A stretch of 64,000 bases of DNA from positions 806,001-870,000 of the forward strand of contig NW_018344058.1 in assembly GCF_002099425.1 (NCBI RefSeq). The letters run 5' to 3'. The notes under the pieces are model-generated. The model worked only from the letters and a program-made list of their open reading frames with translations. It was not told the origin of the DNA and searched no databases. Each line of letters begins with the position of its first letter. Position 1 is the first letter of the stretch. The stretch is from Phascolarctos cinereus. Lineage: Eukaryota; Chordata; Mammalia; Diprotodontia; Phascolarctidae. Below are positions 11,250 to 24,065 of this stretch, piece after piece. The position numbers were made by a program, and so were the translations under genes.

Positions 11250-14200
11250 CTGTAAATAAGACAGGAGAAAAAAAATGTTACCAGACAGAAAAAGCAAATT
11301 CTGTTTCATGTATTATAGAATCATATCTCAAATGCATTACTGATGAAAGGGGCTATCAACATAGATCATTCATTTTCTCGAAGTTCAAAGTTTAGGTGAG
11401 AAATTGTATTGTGTTTTTTCTTAGTTTCATTGTTTTGATGGAGAGAAGACAGGAGAGAAAAGAACAACATAAAATGGATTGTTATGATTTACGGCCCCTG
11501 TGGTCTTTCTGATTTCAATGTTTTTTTTTCCTTTTCCTCCTAGAAGGTTAGTTTTTGAGTCATCTTATAGAACATATATAATTCACATCAGGGAACTCAG
11601 TACCACAAGATACTCTAGAACTAATATGGTGTAAAAAGGCAAGAGAGTAAGAATGAACCTTTGTGAAACAAAGGAATAAAACTGACTTCTTTTACAAAAC
11701 AGAGTGGACAGTCATGGGGGAAAGGGAGGGGTCTTGGAAAAGTATTGAAGTTTATGAGAAGAAGATATCTATGTTTCAAAAATGGAGAGGCCCATGTAAA
11801 ATGTAGATTCAGTGGAAAAATTGTAGTCAGATACCAAATGCATTCTGGGTAGAAAAAAATTAGAGCGCTCCTGATCCAAAATATTTCTCTTGACAAGTTA
11901 GGGAGTGGGCTAGAGGGAGAAGAAAACCAACTCAAATTTTGACCCAATTTTCATACTGGATTAAAAGTCCAATCTTTTGTATTCTGGTCAATTCTTTTCA
12001 CTAATTTACTTTTATTGAATACAAGTAGAGTTTCCAATTAGCTCTTTCTATACTCTACTCCATGTGCCCTCCAGTTAGGAAGAAGATATAGAACTACCCC
12101 ATCTCTCATAAGGTTAATGTCTCATACCTCAAATAAAATTGTACAAGTTCAATACTACCCTATATCTTGCTACCCTATTGTATTTGAGGTTATTGAAGTA
12201 TAAGACTGATAGCTTTTTAACTTGAATTAAAATAGTTCTCATAATTCTACATGTTATTATATAAGAAGAAAATGTGGAAGCTATTCATTCTATGTATGTA
12301 TTATATAGTTTGAAGCTACAGGACCATAGCTCTCAAGCTGGAAGCAACCTCAGAGGCTATTATGTCTAAACCTCCTTTTTCATATGAGGAAACTCAGACT
12401 GAAGGAAGTTGTGTGCTTTGTCTTGTGCAAAGTCACAGGTAAATGTGAGGGGATGGATTTGAATCCAGGACCTTGGATTTCAGAGCCAGGGCTCCTTCTA
12501 TTATGCCATACACACTATTCTCCCCCTCATCTTTTAAAACAAAGTTACAGAATTCTAAGCCAATTTAAGTGTAGAAGTAATTATTACAGGTAAAAAAAAC
12601 AGTGGGATAATTTTATGCAATAATTTGTGTATGTGCACTTTATCCATAGAATTCTTTTGAGAAACTCACTGACCTATGCACTTTATGATATTTTTCAGTT
12701 CTTCATTCCACAAGTTATTTATATAGTTCTAAAAAACTATTTCCTGACATTTTTAATGCGTGTTGCCTTATTTTCAAAGTACGCCCTTTTACCCTACCAA
12801 GAAAAAGATAATTAGGAATCCTGAATGGCTTTGTACCATTCATTATCTCTACACCTCTAACAAATTTGCTATTATTTTCCACCTTGCCTAACTGAATAGT
12901 ACAGTCTTTTTTTCCCCCTCTTCTTAATATGGAAACCTATAGGGCTTCTAATTTTTTCCCCATTATTTTCTACACATTTTTACTGTCTGTTTGAAGTAAG
13001 GTCACTTAAGCCTAAGATATTTTTCAATGTGAGGTTGTGAATGTACCCTGGTGTATATCATGACTTTAAAATTTCTCTCTTTTTAAATTTTATTTCCTTC
13101 TGACATTCATCTCATCTCTACCATCTTAAAAAGTGGCACTGACACAGAGTTCATCAGAATTTTTCTAAGCCACAAGAGTATATACACTTAACCACCTGGA
13201 AGACCAAATTATTTTTATGTGTCCAACTAAATAAACTACTCTCATTCCAATATCATGCAATCTAATCCATACAAGGGAAATCTGAGGTCTTGAATCTGAA
13301 TCCTAGCTAACAACACTACCTGCAAGTCTCTGAACAAGTTATGCAGGTAGTGTCTATATATGAATACTAGACCTAATAAAACATTTTAAGTTTCAGTTTG
13401 ATTTGGTCAACCTGCCCTACCCATACACTTAAGGAATGAATCAGAACTTTATTCTCCCCATTGGTTTTTAAACAGTTTCAATACAAGTATTTGCTTGAAA
13501 CTGCAAGATAAACCAGAGAGACTTGCCCAGCGATAGTGGCAGAGAAATGAGCCAAGGAAAAATTAAGCCCATTCAATTCCACTCCACTCAATTACAGAAC
13601 TCTCTCTTCTCTCTCCAGTCTTTAAAGAATGATCTTAGCTCCTAGTTAGAGGATGTTGCTGGCAATAGGATGTACCTTGAGGCATGCCCAAAGGGCAGCT
13701 CTTTGACCTGAAAGGTCTTTCGTATTTTCCTGACACAGTGCCTTAAATCTTCTCTACTCTGGCAGGATTGTGGCTTTTTATTATCTGAAGTAACATACAG
13801 GTTTGCTAACCCATCATCAGAGAGAGTATTTGATTACTACTCATCTTGAGTATCAGTGGGATTCAGGACATTCAAACTATGGATATGGCTCTGAGTAGAT
13901 AGGGAGACAGCATTAGAGTTGGGAGATGAAGTAGATAGACGTGAGTAAGGTTGTACCAAGAGCAGAGTTGGAATAATGCTGAAATACAGATTTTACTTCC
14001 CTATGTCATAAATATCTGCAATGAAGAAAACTTTTAATTCTCAAATTTCAGTCCATGCCATTCAAAGTTCCCAATCATGCTCCGATTGCATAAAGCCAAC
14101 TGATGAAATTGAACCAGAACTCCTACTTCTGGAATAATTATGTTGATCTGTGTAGATACAGCTTTGATCTCTTTATTTCTACTTAATTTGTGCCTGAGAA

Positions 14201-14795
14201 TGAACCAAGTGGTTCATGTCATTCCCCCAGGGCTATTTTAGTGGTTTATGCACTGTGACACTTACACTAGAGTTCTAACCGTGGTAGATTCATCTTCACA
14301 AGTTTTAGAAAATTAGTTACTGGCTAAATCCACACAAAGAGATGTTTCTTTGTTATACACTTTGATCTGTAAAATGAAATAAAAATGTTCTTTACACAGG
14401 AGCAAACAAAGGATTTCTGGAGTGTGTCATAGTGTGAGCCAGGGCACTTAGAGATTCAGACATTTAGATGTATACCTAAATGGGCATGTGCCATATGTGT
14501 GTGTGGCAGCTCATGGAAGGAGAGTTCATGAAAATGAAAGAATGTAATTTGGCAGGATTTTCAAGAGACTCAGGAGAATGTTGCATGTGAGAGAATCATT
14601 GAAATATTCAAACATCTTGCATTCCTTATTCTTAGACCAAAAGGGGGAAATGAACAATACTTATTTTTAAAAAAAAATGGACTTGTCCACTGGTTTCCAA
14701 AAGGACACCACTAAGATGAAGTTCTGTTATAACTAGTTATTTCTCTCTTAACAAACAGATGAAGAAAATAGTAATAACTTTTTGGGAAATTTTAC
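11250..14795 (-). other. SLC4A10: SLC4A10 intron, 3.5 kb
   Basis: Bounded by the GTAAAA donor of the 14796 exon and the TTTACAG acceptor of the 11249 exon. Apart from one CORE-SINE-like copy at 12312-12530 it looks like single-copy AT-rich DNA. Nothing else is recognised at 11250-12310 or 12535-14795. Confidence 0.85.
12312..12530 (-). repeat. THER1/MIR-type CORE-SINE
   Basis: Antisense pattern: aggaccatagctctcaagct, ggaagcaacctcagaggc, atgaggaaactcagac, gatttgaatccaggac. Confidence 0.7.
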
Positions 14796-14953
14796 CTGGT
14801 CGGAATCGGCACCTCAGCCAGTCCTGTGAGCAGTACCGCTGGGGACAATCTAACAAACGCAACTACAGTTCGGTCCAAGAATTCTAGCTCACCCACTAAG
14901 ATGTTTGAAGCTTCTGCCCCAGGAGGAATCTTTTTCATGAAATGTAGATCAAC
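14796..14953 (-). CDS. SLC4A10: SLC4A10 coding exon ([21 protein letters not shown] block)
   Basis: Internal exon of 158 bases: 52 codons + 2. The acceptor is ggtactatcag followed by GTTGATCTA, and the donor is CCGACCAG followed by gtaaaattt. The product reads [52 protein letters not shown], with AG left to start an Arg codon. The VGELEFL, VAFVRL and EVPIPTR elements are typical of the SLC4 cytoplasmic domain, which in related proteins forms the dimerised cytosolic body. Because it starts in phase 0, it can follow either the cassette exon (joining as QERE-VDLHF) or the previous exon (joining as FSK-VDLHF). Compared with the human protein as recalled, Gln is replaced by Thr in LL(T)GLAEV. The exon is otherwise conserved and has no stop. 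Confidence 0.95.
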
Positions 14954-15584
14954 CTGATAGTACCAAAATTTAAAATAAGATTAATTCAAAAGAAGGAATA
15001 CATATGGTAAGTCATGTATGCTATGTAGCATAATGTTCCTTGAACATTTCAGGCCTTCAATAAATGTTTCTTAAATGAATTACCTACAGCAAAAATCCTT
15101 CTTTTCCCTTTTATGAAAAGGTGCTTAAAAAGCCAACATAATTCTTATGATAAAATGGGACCCTTAGAATCGAATCCTTTAGATTTTCTACTAATTATTA
15201 AAGAAGTGGAACTTTCGTTTCATTTTCAATTACTTTGCCATTTCTGGACTTGTTTGCATGTTTAATTAAATAAGAGTCTTCCTTCACATTTTCTGACAAT
15301 AACTCATCTGGTCCTTGGCTCTGGATTTACATATGCTCTTACTCTCTTACTTTTTTGTGGTCATTAGCACCAAAATATAATGTAGTTCAGAACATATTGT
15401 ATGTTTTTGAAAAATGTTTTCATCTGACATATGCCAATTACAAACAATACTATGGATGGCAGTATATATTTTCCTTCTTTTCATGTAAGAAGCAAAAATT
15501 GAAAAAGTCAAGTAGTACAAAGGCTCTGGGGAGGTATTATTTTTTCCCATATCATTCTAGTTGACTCTAATAGACTGAGACAAC

Positions 15585-15660
15585 TTCTCTTTATTCATTA
15601 ATTCTTTAAACATTTATTGAGGACCTACCATGTGCAAGCCATATTTCCTAAGTGGAAGGC
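15585..15660 (-). repeat. L2/MIR 3' tail
   Basis: aaacatttattgaggaccta and ccatgtgcaagccat match the antisense L2 or MIR 3' end. Confidence 0.55.
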
Positions 15661-17927
15661 TTAAAAGTGGCATAAGAGAAATAAACCAAATAAAAGTATT
15701 CAAATTTAGAGGGTTAGAAACCCTGAAAAGCTGAAGTCACAGCTGAAATACTGACATGAGCATCCATGGGTGAAATGAATGGCCACAGACTGCAATCAAC
15801 AATTAACAAAAGAAATGCTTGATAAGAGGGAGAGATGGTAAATATCCGTAAGAAGTACTGACTCACATGCTCAGGGTCTGAGGGGAATCCAGAGAATGAG
15901 GCTAAAATCAATTTAATAAAATCCACCTTATCTTTCTGGTCCCTTTTGGTTAGATTTTCATGAATATCTGTGCTTCTGGGGGAAACTGTGGCTATATGCA
16001 TTATAGAATATATTCTCTCAGTTTAACGAGCTAAGGAATAGAGAGGAGAGGGGAAATAACTAGAAGAGGGAAAGGAAAGGAAGAACATTAATCAACACAG
16101 GTGAGGTCAGTGTAGATTTTTCAGACTACAAAGACTTTTAGTGAGAATGATCGTTTGAGAGTAATCTTTTCGAAGCTAAAGTGGAGCATTCTTAAAGTTT
16201 TAGGCCTAGGCCAAGAACATCATAAAGCACTTGAATTCAGAATAGTTGGACTAAATGTGCTGTTTTCTATATGTAGTTCTGTACCTAGGTATTTCTATGC
16301 AAATATTAAGGGTTGGACAAGGATGTCCATAATGCTAGACAGCTGACTTTATAAAATTCAATGTATAGAGTACATTTAACGTGCAGTGCTGTGTACATTT
16401 AATTGAAAGCTTGAAAAACAACTGTATTGTTTATTTTGGAAATAAAGAATACTAGAGAGAATCCAAATTTATTTTAAAAGGAAGTTGAAAGTTTTAAGAA
16501 TAATTCTAACAATAATAAAAACAGAGTTTTAGAAAAGGTGCACTCATAATTACAAGTACAAAAAAAAATCCAGCCATTTAAAGTACAATAACTTGAATGA
16601 TCAATATGACCAGAAAGGTCATTTGGATGAGATTGAAATATTTTGCACATATTTTCAATCACTGTCTATAAGAATTGTAGATTTCATAAGTCTTTCTGAG
16701 GAGAAAATAATAACCAAGGTGTATTTCCCTTGATGCAGTGAGAAAAGTACATAGTGTTAATATGCTGCAACAAAATTGTCAGGTGACAAATCCTAATAAT
16801 TTAGAATAACTGTACAATTGGTTGCCAAAGTAACTTCGGTGGAAATCTTAATCTCCATCTACAAAAATTCTATCTAGCATTCGTTTGGGTTTCTAAAAGA
16901 AAAGTCATAACGTTAAATATTTAAGTTTCAAAAAATAACTACCTTAAGTTATATAAAAGAAAAATGTTCTGGTTATCTAACAGAGGACTAAATGGGTATG
17001 TAAATTAGTTTCTATTTATACAGAAACATAAGTGAGGCCTTTACACATTCCTCTTAATGTTATCATTAAACAACGTCCAAAGCATAATTTCGCAGGAGAA
17101 TCTGCCATCAGAATATGGTGGTCAGGTGACTCATAAACAGCTCATGTTTGAAAGAGGAATGTATCAGGTTAAAGAATCTTTAAGGATTCACAGAAACACT
17201 TAAGAGAAAGAGAAACTGATAGGATCCAATGGAAGACCTTCCATGGACTTCAGGTCCACTGAGGAGTGTCCACAGATGCTCTAGGTCTATCTGCTCGTTA
17301 TTTATAAGTGCACTGAATTAAGAAATATTAAATATGTCCAAGAATTATATATTATGAACACAGCTAGTGAAATAAACTCAAGTAAGATAACTAAAATGAA
17401 AAGCTCTGGCTTCTATTTAAAAATATTGCTTTATTTGAGGAATTCAGAATTTGCTAAGTTATTTCTTTTGTCAAGCCTTCATCAAGTACACAGGTCCTCT
17501 CTCAATTGAAAGTTATATGGCTGAGTAGGAATATTTGAAAAACAAAGCTAAAGGATGCACACAGACCATGTATTACCCCATAGTCTGAGAGGATAAATGT
17601 ATCCAGTGCAGGTAAAGAAAAAACCAATACTGTCCTTTTCTGGTATTTTGTTTGCAGGACTCCAGAATAAAGAAAGGATACCAAGGATTTGAACAAAGGA
17701 GATAGATAATTTATTTCAATTAAAGATTGCTCTGCAAGATGAGCACTAAAATTAAAGCTAGATTACAAACAGTGTGAATACAAAATCCCCCTGAAATGAT
17801 GGCATGTATTCAAATTTGTACTATTCAAGGTTATAATTATGTTAAACATAGTTACTGGCTCCAGCCCAGAGGAAATTCAAATAATGTGGCCATTTCAGGG
17901 TATTTATTATTCACACTAATAGGGATC

Positions 17928-18181
17928 TGGGGCAGCTAGGTGGCACAGTAGATAAGAGTGCAGGGCCTAGAATCAGGAAGATTCATCTTCCTGAGTTCAA
18001 ATCCAGCCTCAGACACTAGCTAAGTGACCCTAGGCAAAGCACTTATTCCTGTTTCCCTCAGGTTCCTCATCCGGCAAATGAGCAGGAGAAGGAGATGGCT
18101 AACCACTCCAGTATCTTTGCCAAGAAAATCCCAAATGGGGTCATGAAAAGTCAGACACAAAAAAGACTGAACAACAACAAT
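17928..18181 (+). repeat. Full-length CORE-SINE (MAR1 type)
   Basis: Head ggggcagctaggtggcacag, gagttcaaatccagcctcag, core, then ctccagtatctttgccaaga, cccaaatggggtcatgaaaa and a gactgaacaacaacaa tail. Flanks ggatctg and ggatcta may be a short target-site duplication. Confidence 0.92.
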
Positions 18182-19384
18182 TGGATCTAGCTTTATTGGG
18201 CAAGTTTTACAATGTGAAAATTGATGAGGTAGTTGTTTTCATGGGTCACTGTATATAAGTGGATTAAAATACAGAAAAGGAGGGGAGTCAGTCATGTATT
18301 GAGAATGTGGTCCAAGAAATGTATAAAACTAAACACCATATTGGTATCCCTAAATACTAAAAGAACAAGAGGAGAGTCTTCAGCACATTTAGCATATCCT
18401 CTTAAGGATTTATAGAGGAGTTACACAAAATGGTAGGGCATGGACAGATTGTGATTTTCACTGCTAGAGGGAGTACCCACATGGATCAGATAATAGATCC
18501 AAACAAATATTAAGGTAAATACATTATTTATATGTGTGTAAACAGTTACTTTATTAGTGGTTTAAGGATACACACACATACACATTAAATTTAACAATTT
18601 TCCCCCCATTTTGCTTTAGTGTTTATCTTCTCTCTGCTATCTCCTCTCTGGTGAGAAAATCACATTTTATCATTTTAAAATTGTTAAATTTTGTAATGAT
18701 AAACACAAACCCCTACATCTCTACCATTGGTTTGAATCTTTGTATCAACAATTTCAGTAAACAGTCTTAGAAAGGGAGTTATTATTCCTCCCCTTCCCCA
18801 AAACACAAAGATGGGGAGAGTGTATACAGTGAAAAGAGAAATGCAAAGCATCTCTGGCCAGCCAGATCTCTACAGAAAAATAGTGTATAAAAGACCTCAT
18901 CACAAGTTCTTATGGTGCTAGTGATCTGGAAAGGTCAAGAGCAACAGAAAGAATAGACAGATTTTGCCGCAGCTTTACAAAGCAATTAGTAGCAGAATTG
19001 AGCAAAGCTAAGGATTTGTTGAAATTTAGGCATTGAAGAATAGCCTTGTTTTTATTCCTTTATTCTCCATTGTTTGAGTTTGTGTGTCTCCCTAGGGTGG
19101 TTCCTAAGGGATTAAAATTCCAGATGATTGATTTTATTTTATTTTATTTTATTTTGCATTTTGATGAAAATGGAGATCTCTGGGGAAAGGGACTATCATG
19201 GCTTAGACTATTCAAAACACAGTTGAAATCAATTTTTGATGAAGATGGAGCCCCAGCCTCCCTGGCTATGAGCTTGGCTGATGCTTTTCTTATTCTTACA
19301 CTTAGAGGCAGTCCTTTGTCACCTTGTCTGCAGAGAGCACTTAGCTAAATATCATAGGCATAAGGATAAGGTGACAGCAAGAAG

Positions 19385-19600
19385 TAATAAAACATGCACT
19401 GAGATTGGAGTCAGGAGATCTGGGGTCATACTTCAGTTTACACACTAACTGGGTGACCATGTGCAAGTTACTCCCTTACCTGAGCTCATGTTTCTTCAAA
19501 TAATACTTCAAACAATACGACAGAGGTAGGGAAGGAAAATGCTTCAAAGCACTTTGTAATCTCCAAAATGCTTATACAAATGTGAGATTATTATTTACAC
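19385..19600 (+). repeat. MIR-like SINE, decayed
   Basis: Contains ttggagtcaggagatctggg and actgggtgaccatgtgcaag, with a 3' part aaagcactttgtaatctcca. Confidence 0.65.
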
Positions 19601-19614
19601 ATAATATTTAGTTC

Positions 19615-19862
19615 CTTAAAATTCAGTTCTAGTGCAATATCCTAGGGGAAGTCTTTCCTTTTACCCCTACTTCTTAGTGCTTTCCCCTTCTTCAAATTAG
19701 ATCATATTTTTGTGTTTTGAGGTCATATTCCCTCAGGAAAATGTATTCTCCTTGAAGGAAGAGACTGTCCCATTGTGGTTGTTGCTTCCGCTTATCTTTG
19801 TGTCTCCTCCAATGGACACTAAATAGCTCTTTATTGAGTTGAATTGAACTGAATAGTCGATG
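19615..19862 (+). repeat. L2 3' end
   Basis: gaaaatgtattctccttgaa, ggaagagactgtccc and ctttattgagttgaattgaa give the sense L2 3' end. Confidence 0.65.
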
Positions 19863-20619
19863 TACTGGTTCCTATTTTGATTCTTGGAGGCACATTTTAA
19901 AAATGCATATGTCCATCATTTCCTTCTCCATTTTTCAAGGTGCTTTTAGATTATAAAAATGAATTAATCATGACCATACTTTCTGGGAGGGCATATGATA
20001 TTCTGTTTTGAACTGAATTTGGTCTAAGAGTGTTCTTAAATTATTTCTGTGACTGTCTATTGTCAAGGTTAAAGCCTAAAGTAATCTTGGGAATTTGGTG
20101 TTGAGTCCTATCCTGGAGATTATCTTAGAATGGGTTCAAACAGCAGGCATAGCCCTGAAAATTCCTAGTTAAATGTTAGCATCTGATCTGGAAATGTCCT
20201 CAACAAAGTCAGGCTGAATTTCTTTTGGGGCCCTTTTCAGTCAAGCTTTTTATTCTCTTTCCTAGGTCTTGTATCTAGGCAAACGAGGGTGGAGATTTTG
20301 CTCTAGGTATTCTGCCACAGTTTGGAACCAGAGATAATAAAAATGTCCCATTAGTTTGGGAAAGATTTTTTCCGGGGCAGGGCTGTTTCACTTTGGATAC
20401 TGGAAATGGGTTAATGGTGAGAGCTAAGAGTACAGGAATACCACCTGGCATACTTGATCTCATTCTTTTGAGAGTGCACTCTGTGCTGCGGTATGGTAGA
20501 GAAAATGTTTGGGGCATACTTTGCAAGAAAAGCTTCAAATACTTAGTGTCTATTTCAGAGGGAGAAGGGATGAGGGAAATGGGTTAAAAAAACTTTTTGC
20601 AAAAATACTTCACATTTTA

Positions 20620-20815
20620 TTGGAAAAGGACCCCTGACCAGAGAATCAGATCTGGGTTCCAGTCTTGTCCCTGCCACTAATTTGCTGTATAGATCTTAGT
20701 AAGTCACTTTATTCTCTGGCCCTCAGTTTTCCCCCTGGTAAAATGAGAATGATAGATTAAGTAACACTTAAAGTCTTTTCCAGCTCTAAAATTAGGTAAT
20801 TTAAAAATCATTTTT
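20620..20815 (+). repeat. MIR/THER-type SINE
   Basis: agaatcagatctgggttcca, gtaaaatgagaatgatagat and cttttccagctctaaaatta. Confidence 0.65.
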
Positions 20816-22292
20816 TTTAGCAAATTAAATATTTTAATGCAGAGTGATGAGATCCTGTGTACATGTAGAAATCGGCTATTTAAGGTCACTGGGGATTATT
20901 ACAAAGGAAAGAAGCTCTAATAGTGTTTGGGAAATGTGGGAACCATTATTTATTCAGTAAGTGCTGGTTTGGAAAAAAAAGAGAAATCAGTATTTTAAAC
21001 ATGTATTTTAAATGACCACATTTATATGGACAGGTAAGAGTCTGTTTTCTACAATCTTGTAAAAGTACACATACGATGCTATTCTCAATTGCAATGCTAA
21101 AAATCATGTAGATAAATAACAGGGACAGGTAATATGAGAAGGTTTGGAATCCATTTCATCTTAATAGGGTTTGAAAGAGTAATTATGGTTTTCATACACT
21201 TTGGAGCTATAAACATGAGCTGTATATAAGAATTTTGTACTTATGTACAGCAATGAGCTAAGATATAAAAAAATTCCAAGTAAATAGATAACATGATTGA
21301 TAAATTCCCAGAACTTTTTAATAATCTAAACAAGACTAAATTTTTTGGTAAGAGCTAAAGAAACTAGAAAAAATCCCACGGTAGCTGGGTGCTACACATT
21401 TTTGAAGTGAGGGATAACTGTTGCTCTTGCCTTCTATTCTCCCTGGTAAAAACAAAAAGTATTTCTAATATTTCTGAGGTTCCTTCCTTATGAAGATATA
21501 AAGAAGGTAGATCCCCTAGGAGTTTAATCCAAAATCTGTTTTCAGTAGGACAGAAAAGCATAAAGCTTAAATCTGCAACTTGGTTGAATAAATCTAATTA
21601 TTTAACTTTTGCTTTAACTATTTAAATTATACCTTTAAGAAATGGGAAAGGCCAGTGAAAAAGTGGATTTTCTAAAAAACATCAATATTAAATATACATA
21701 TATATATGAAAAAGGTTAATGGAAAGTAGGTCTGCTTTTTATATTTGTCTAACTACAACTTCTTAATAACACATAGGATCACAAAGGTGAAACAAATCTT
21801 TTTAATTTGCTATACGTAATTTTTTTTCAAAGAAATATTTTATAAGAATATGATACAATATATTTTTAAAAAAGATGCACAAAGACAGGGGCACAAGGTT
21901 AATTTTTTTTTAAATTAAAGTGATTTCTTGGAAAGGCAGGGCAATTTGGTTTCTTGTATTCTGCACTGCTTTTGAAAAACAAAAACTATAAATGTGACCT
22001 TGTTATACTGTGAAAGTCTGTATAAAAGTAAAGCAGTTACTTGTGCCACTATCCTCATATACTATTATTTCAGGTACCAGAAATGTCATTTGAATTCTGT
22101 GTATGCCTGTTTGAGACAGTAATTCTATTCCAGCTGTCAGATGAATGAAGATGCAAAATGCCTTAAAAACAGCTTAAAAAAAAGTTGATGGATGGAATAA
22201 ATTTATACTGGCCTAACTTTAGAACCATGTGTCTCCATATGGTGAAATATGCTTTTAACTACTGTAGAAATGGATCCAGAGTACACCCTCAC

Positions 22293-22382
22293 CTCTCTCT
22301 CTTGCTGATGTGGAGGTCCTTTTTCAAGCTTTTGTTTCATCCCACTTGGACTATTATGCCCTTTTTGCTGGCCTCCCAGTCC
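22293..22382 (-). CDS. SLC4A10: SLC4A10 cassette exon (optional 30-residue insert)
   Basis: Exactly 90 bases, phase 0 at both ends. The acceptor is ttgtgtgtgcag followed by GGACTGGG, and the donor is GAGAGAGAG followed by gtgagggtg. It encodes 30 residues starting GLGGQQKGHNSPSGMKQ and ending KGPPHQQERE. In other mammals the matching 30-residue segment of NCBE/NBCn2 is known to be alternatively spliced in the cytoplasmic N-terminal domain. Here the reading frame is open and the splice sites look normal, so the insert is probably still usable. It is hydrophilic and rich in Gly, Gln, Lys and Pro, so it is likely unstructured. Compared with human as recalled, Thr is replaced by Asn, Cys by Ser, Arg by Lys and His by Leu, more change than in the flanking folded exons. 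Whether it is spliced in any tissue cannot be seen from genomic DNA. Confidence 0.92.
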
Positions 22383-22604
22383 CTGCACACACAATTAACA
22401 GACTTCAGCTGATGTAAAATGCTACTGTGTATACTCAGCCAGGCAACAGAGGGAACATACATGCTTGGAACTAGACCTGGATCAGTTAGGGCTGGTTGGC
22501 AGACAGATTCCAGATTCCATAAAGCGGCTCAGGATTAGTCTTGTTAGAAGCTTGAGTCAAATGAGTTCCCTTAGCTCATCCCTTTTCCCTATCCATCCCC
22601 CATT

Positions 22605-22860
22605 TCTTTTTCAAATTCAATTTCATTTTTTCAATTAATAAACATTTATTTGCTCTCTCTCCCATCTCCCCCTCCCCAACAAAACTCTTGGAACAAAAAC
22701 ACATAGTCAAACTAAACTAAACAAATTCTCATTTTAGCCATGTCCAAAAAATGAGGGCCATGTTCTAAATATTAAATCCATCACCTCTCTGCCAGGAGAT
22801 GAGCAGCATCCTTCCTCTTTGGTCCTCTGGAATCATGGCTTCCAGTCCCACTCTGATAAC
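22605..22860 (-). repeat. L1 3' end fragment (marsupial type)
   Basis: ttagccatgtccaaaaaatg, catcacctctctgccaggag, gatgagcagcatccttc and ctggaatcatggcttcc match antisense marsupial L1 3' sequence as I recall it. Confidence 0.6.
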
Positions 22861-23454
22861 ATGTTTTATTACATATTAGCCTAAGTAACTGTTGTTTTAG
22901 CTGCTTGGACTCCTTGAAAATTATTTTCCTATAGATAATCAAGGGTATTGTCATTTTCTCATTCGTTAGCCATAGTTGAAACTACCTTTGCTTCATGGTC
23001 ATTGATCAGCCAGAGACCAGCACCTAAGCTAGGCTACAGGAAAATGGTTCATGTACTCATTTCTCTTTGACTGATACATCATTTACCTAACAGTGATCAT
23101 TTCGGCACAGGATTTAATGTATGACTTCAATCAAATCTATGCTTTGATTATGTGAGCCAGTTTTATTTTCTGTGATTTCATTTAAAATACATTCCAATAT
23201 GTTACATGTTCAGATGTAGCAAGCCAGGCTTGACATCCTAGAGCATGCCTCTGTGTGAGCAATGATGCATTCATTTGGGTTTTTCTTTCTTTCTTTCCTT
23301 CTCTTTTTTTTTTCTACAAATGTGTAAGCAAAAAATACTTAAAGGACATTCTAAGAAGAGGTATGCAAATATATGTGCGCATATGCACATGCACATATAC
23401 ACATATGTATGTGGGTAGATATAGTTTGGTATTTTGTTCAAATCTCTGATTTCA

Positions 23455-23600
23455 GTGGTGCAAGGAACTACTGAGGAAACCCCCTTTGCCAATACAGATG
23501 GTCAACTGTTCTTCCATTTCAAGTCTTAGTTACCTGAGGGCACTGAGAAATTAGGTTGTTTGGCTACATAGTCATTATGTGGCAGAGGCAAGGCTTGAAG
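23455..23600 (-). repeat. Degraded CORE-SINE
   Basis: Antisense remnants: gttacctgagggcactgaga, cagaggcaaggcttgaaggc. Confidence 0.5.
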
Positions 23601-24065
23601 GCAGAATTACGCATCTACTATGCATCATTGCAAGAATAAGTGTGCATACACAGTATTAGTATGTGTATGCATATATACACATGAATACATATTTACACAC
23701 ATATAAATATATTTCTATGGAAGGTGGAACTACCTTATGGGTAACCTTCAAACTCTCTTAGGTTAAAAAAAATTATTCTTTTAATTGAAAGAGACAAATC
23801 TGCTAAATGGCTACAACCTGATGCATAAAATTTGCATATTTAAGTGCTTTTTTTTTAGAGTTAGCAAAACCTTATATCTTAAATAAAATGCTACTGTTGT
23901 CTGCAACTAAACATCAGATTTTGGCTGAGAAATGAAATACTGTTCATGTAAAAATGACATTAACACAAAAATTTATTGGAAATATGGTTTGGTAACTTCT
24001 AGAAGAAAATCAAGGAGTTTACATATGCCACAAAAATGTGAAAACAAAACTCACAACTTATTTAC

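Larger units (their letters stand above)
14954..22292 (-). other. SLC4A10: SLC4A10 intron, 7.3 kb, downstream of the cassette exon
   Basis: Holds an L2/MIR tail at 15585-15660, a full CORE-SINE at 17928-18181, MIR-like copies at 19385-19600 and 20620-20815, an L2 piece at 19615-19862 and a (TTTTA)5 tract near 19131-19156. The stretches 15665-17925, 18185-19380, 19865-20615 and 20820-22290 are AT-rich and show nothing I can name. The repeat density is clearly lower than in the outer introns. Confidence 0.85.
22383..24065 (-). other. SLC4A10: SLC4A10 intron, 1.7 kb, upstream of the cassette exon
   Basis: The shortest intron in the window. It holds an L1 3' piece at 22605-22860 and a degraded CORE-SINE at 23455-23600. 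A short pyrimidine run (ttctttctttctttcc) lies at 23283-23310. Nothing else is recognised. Confidence 0.85.
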
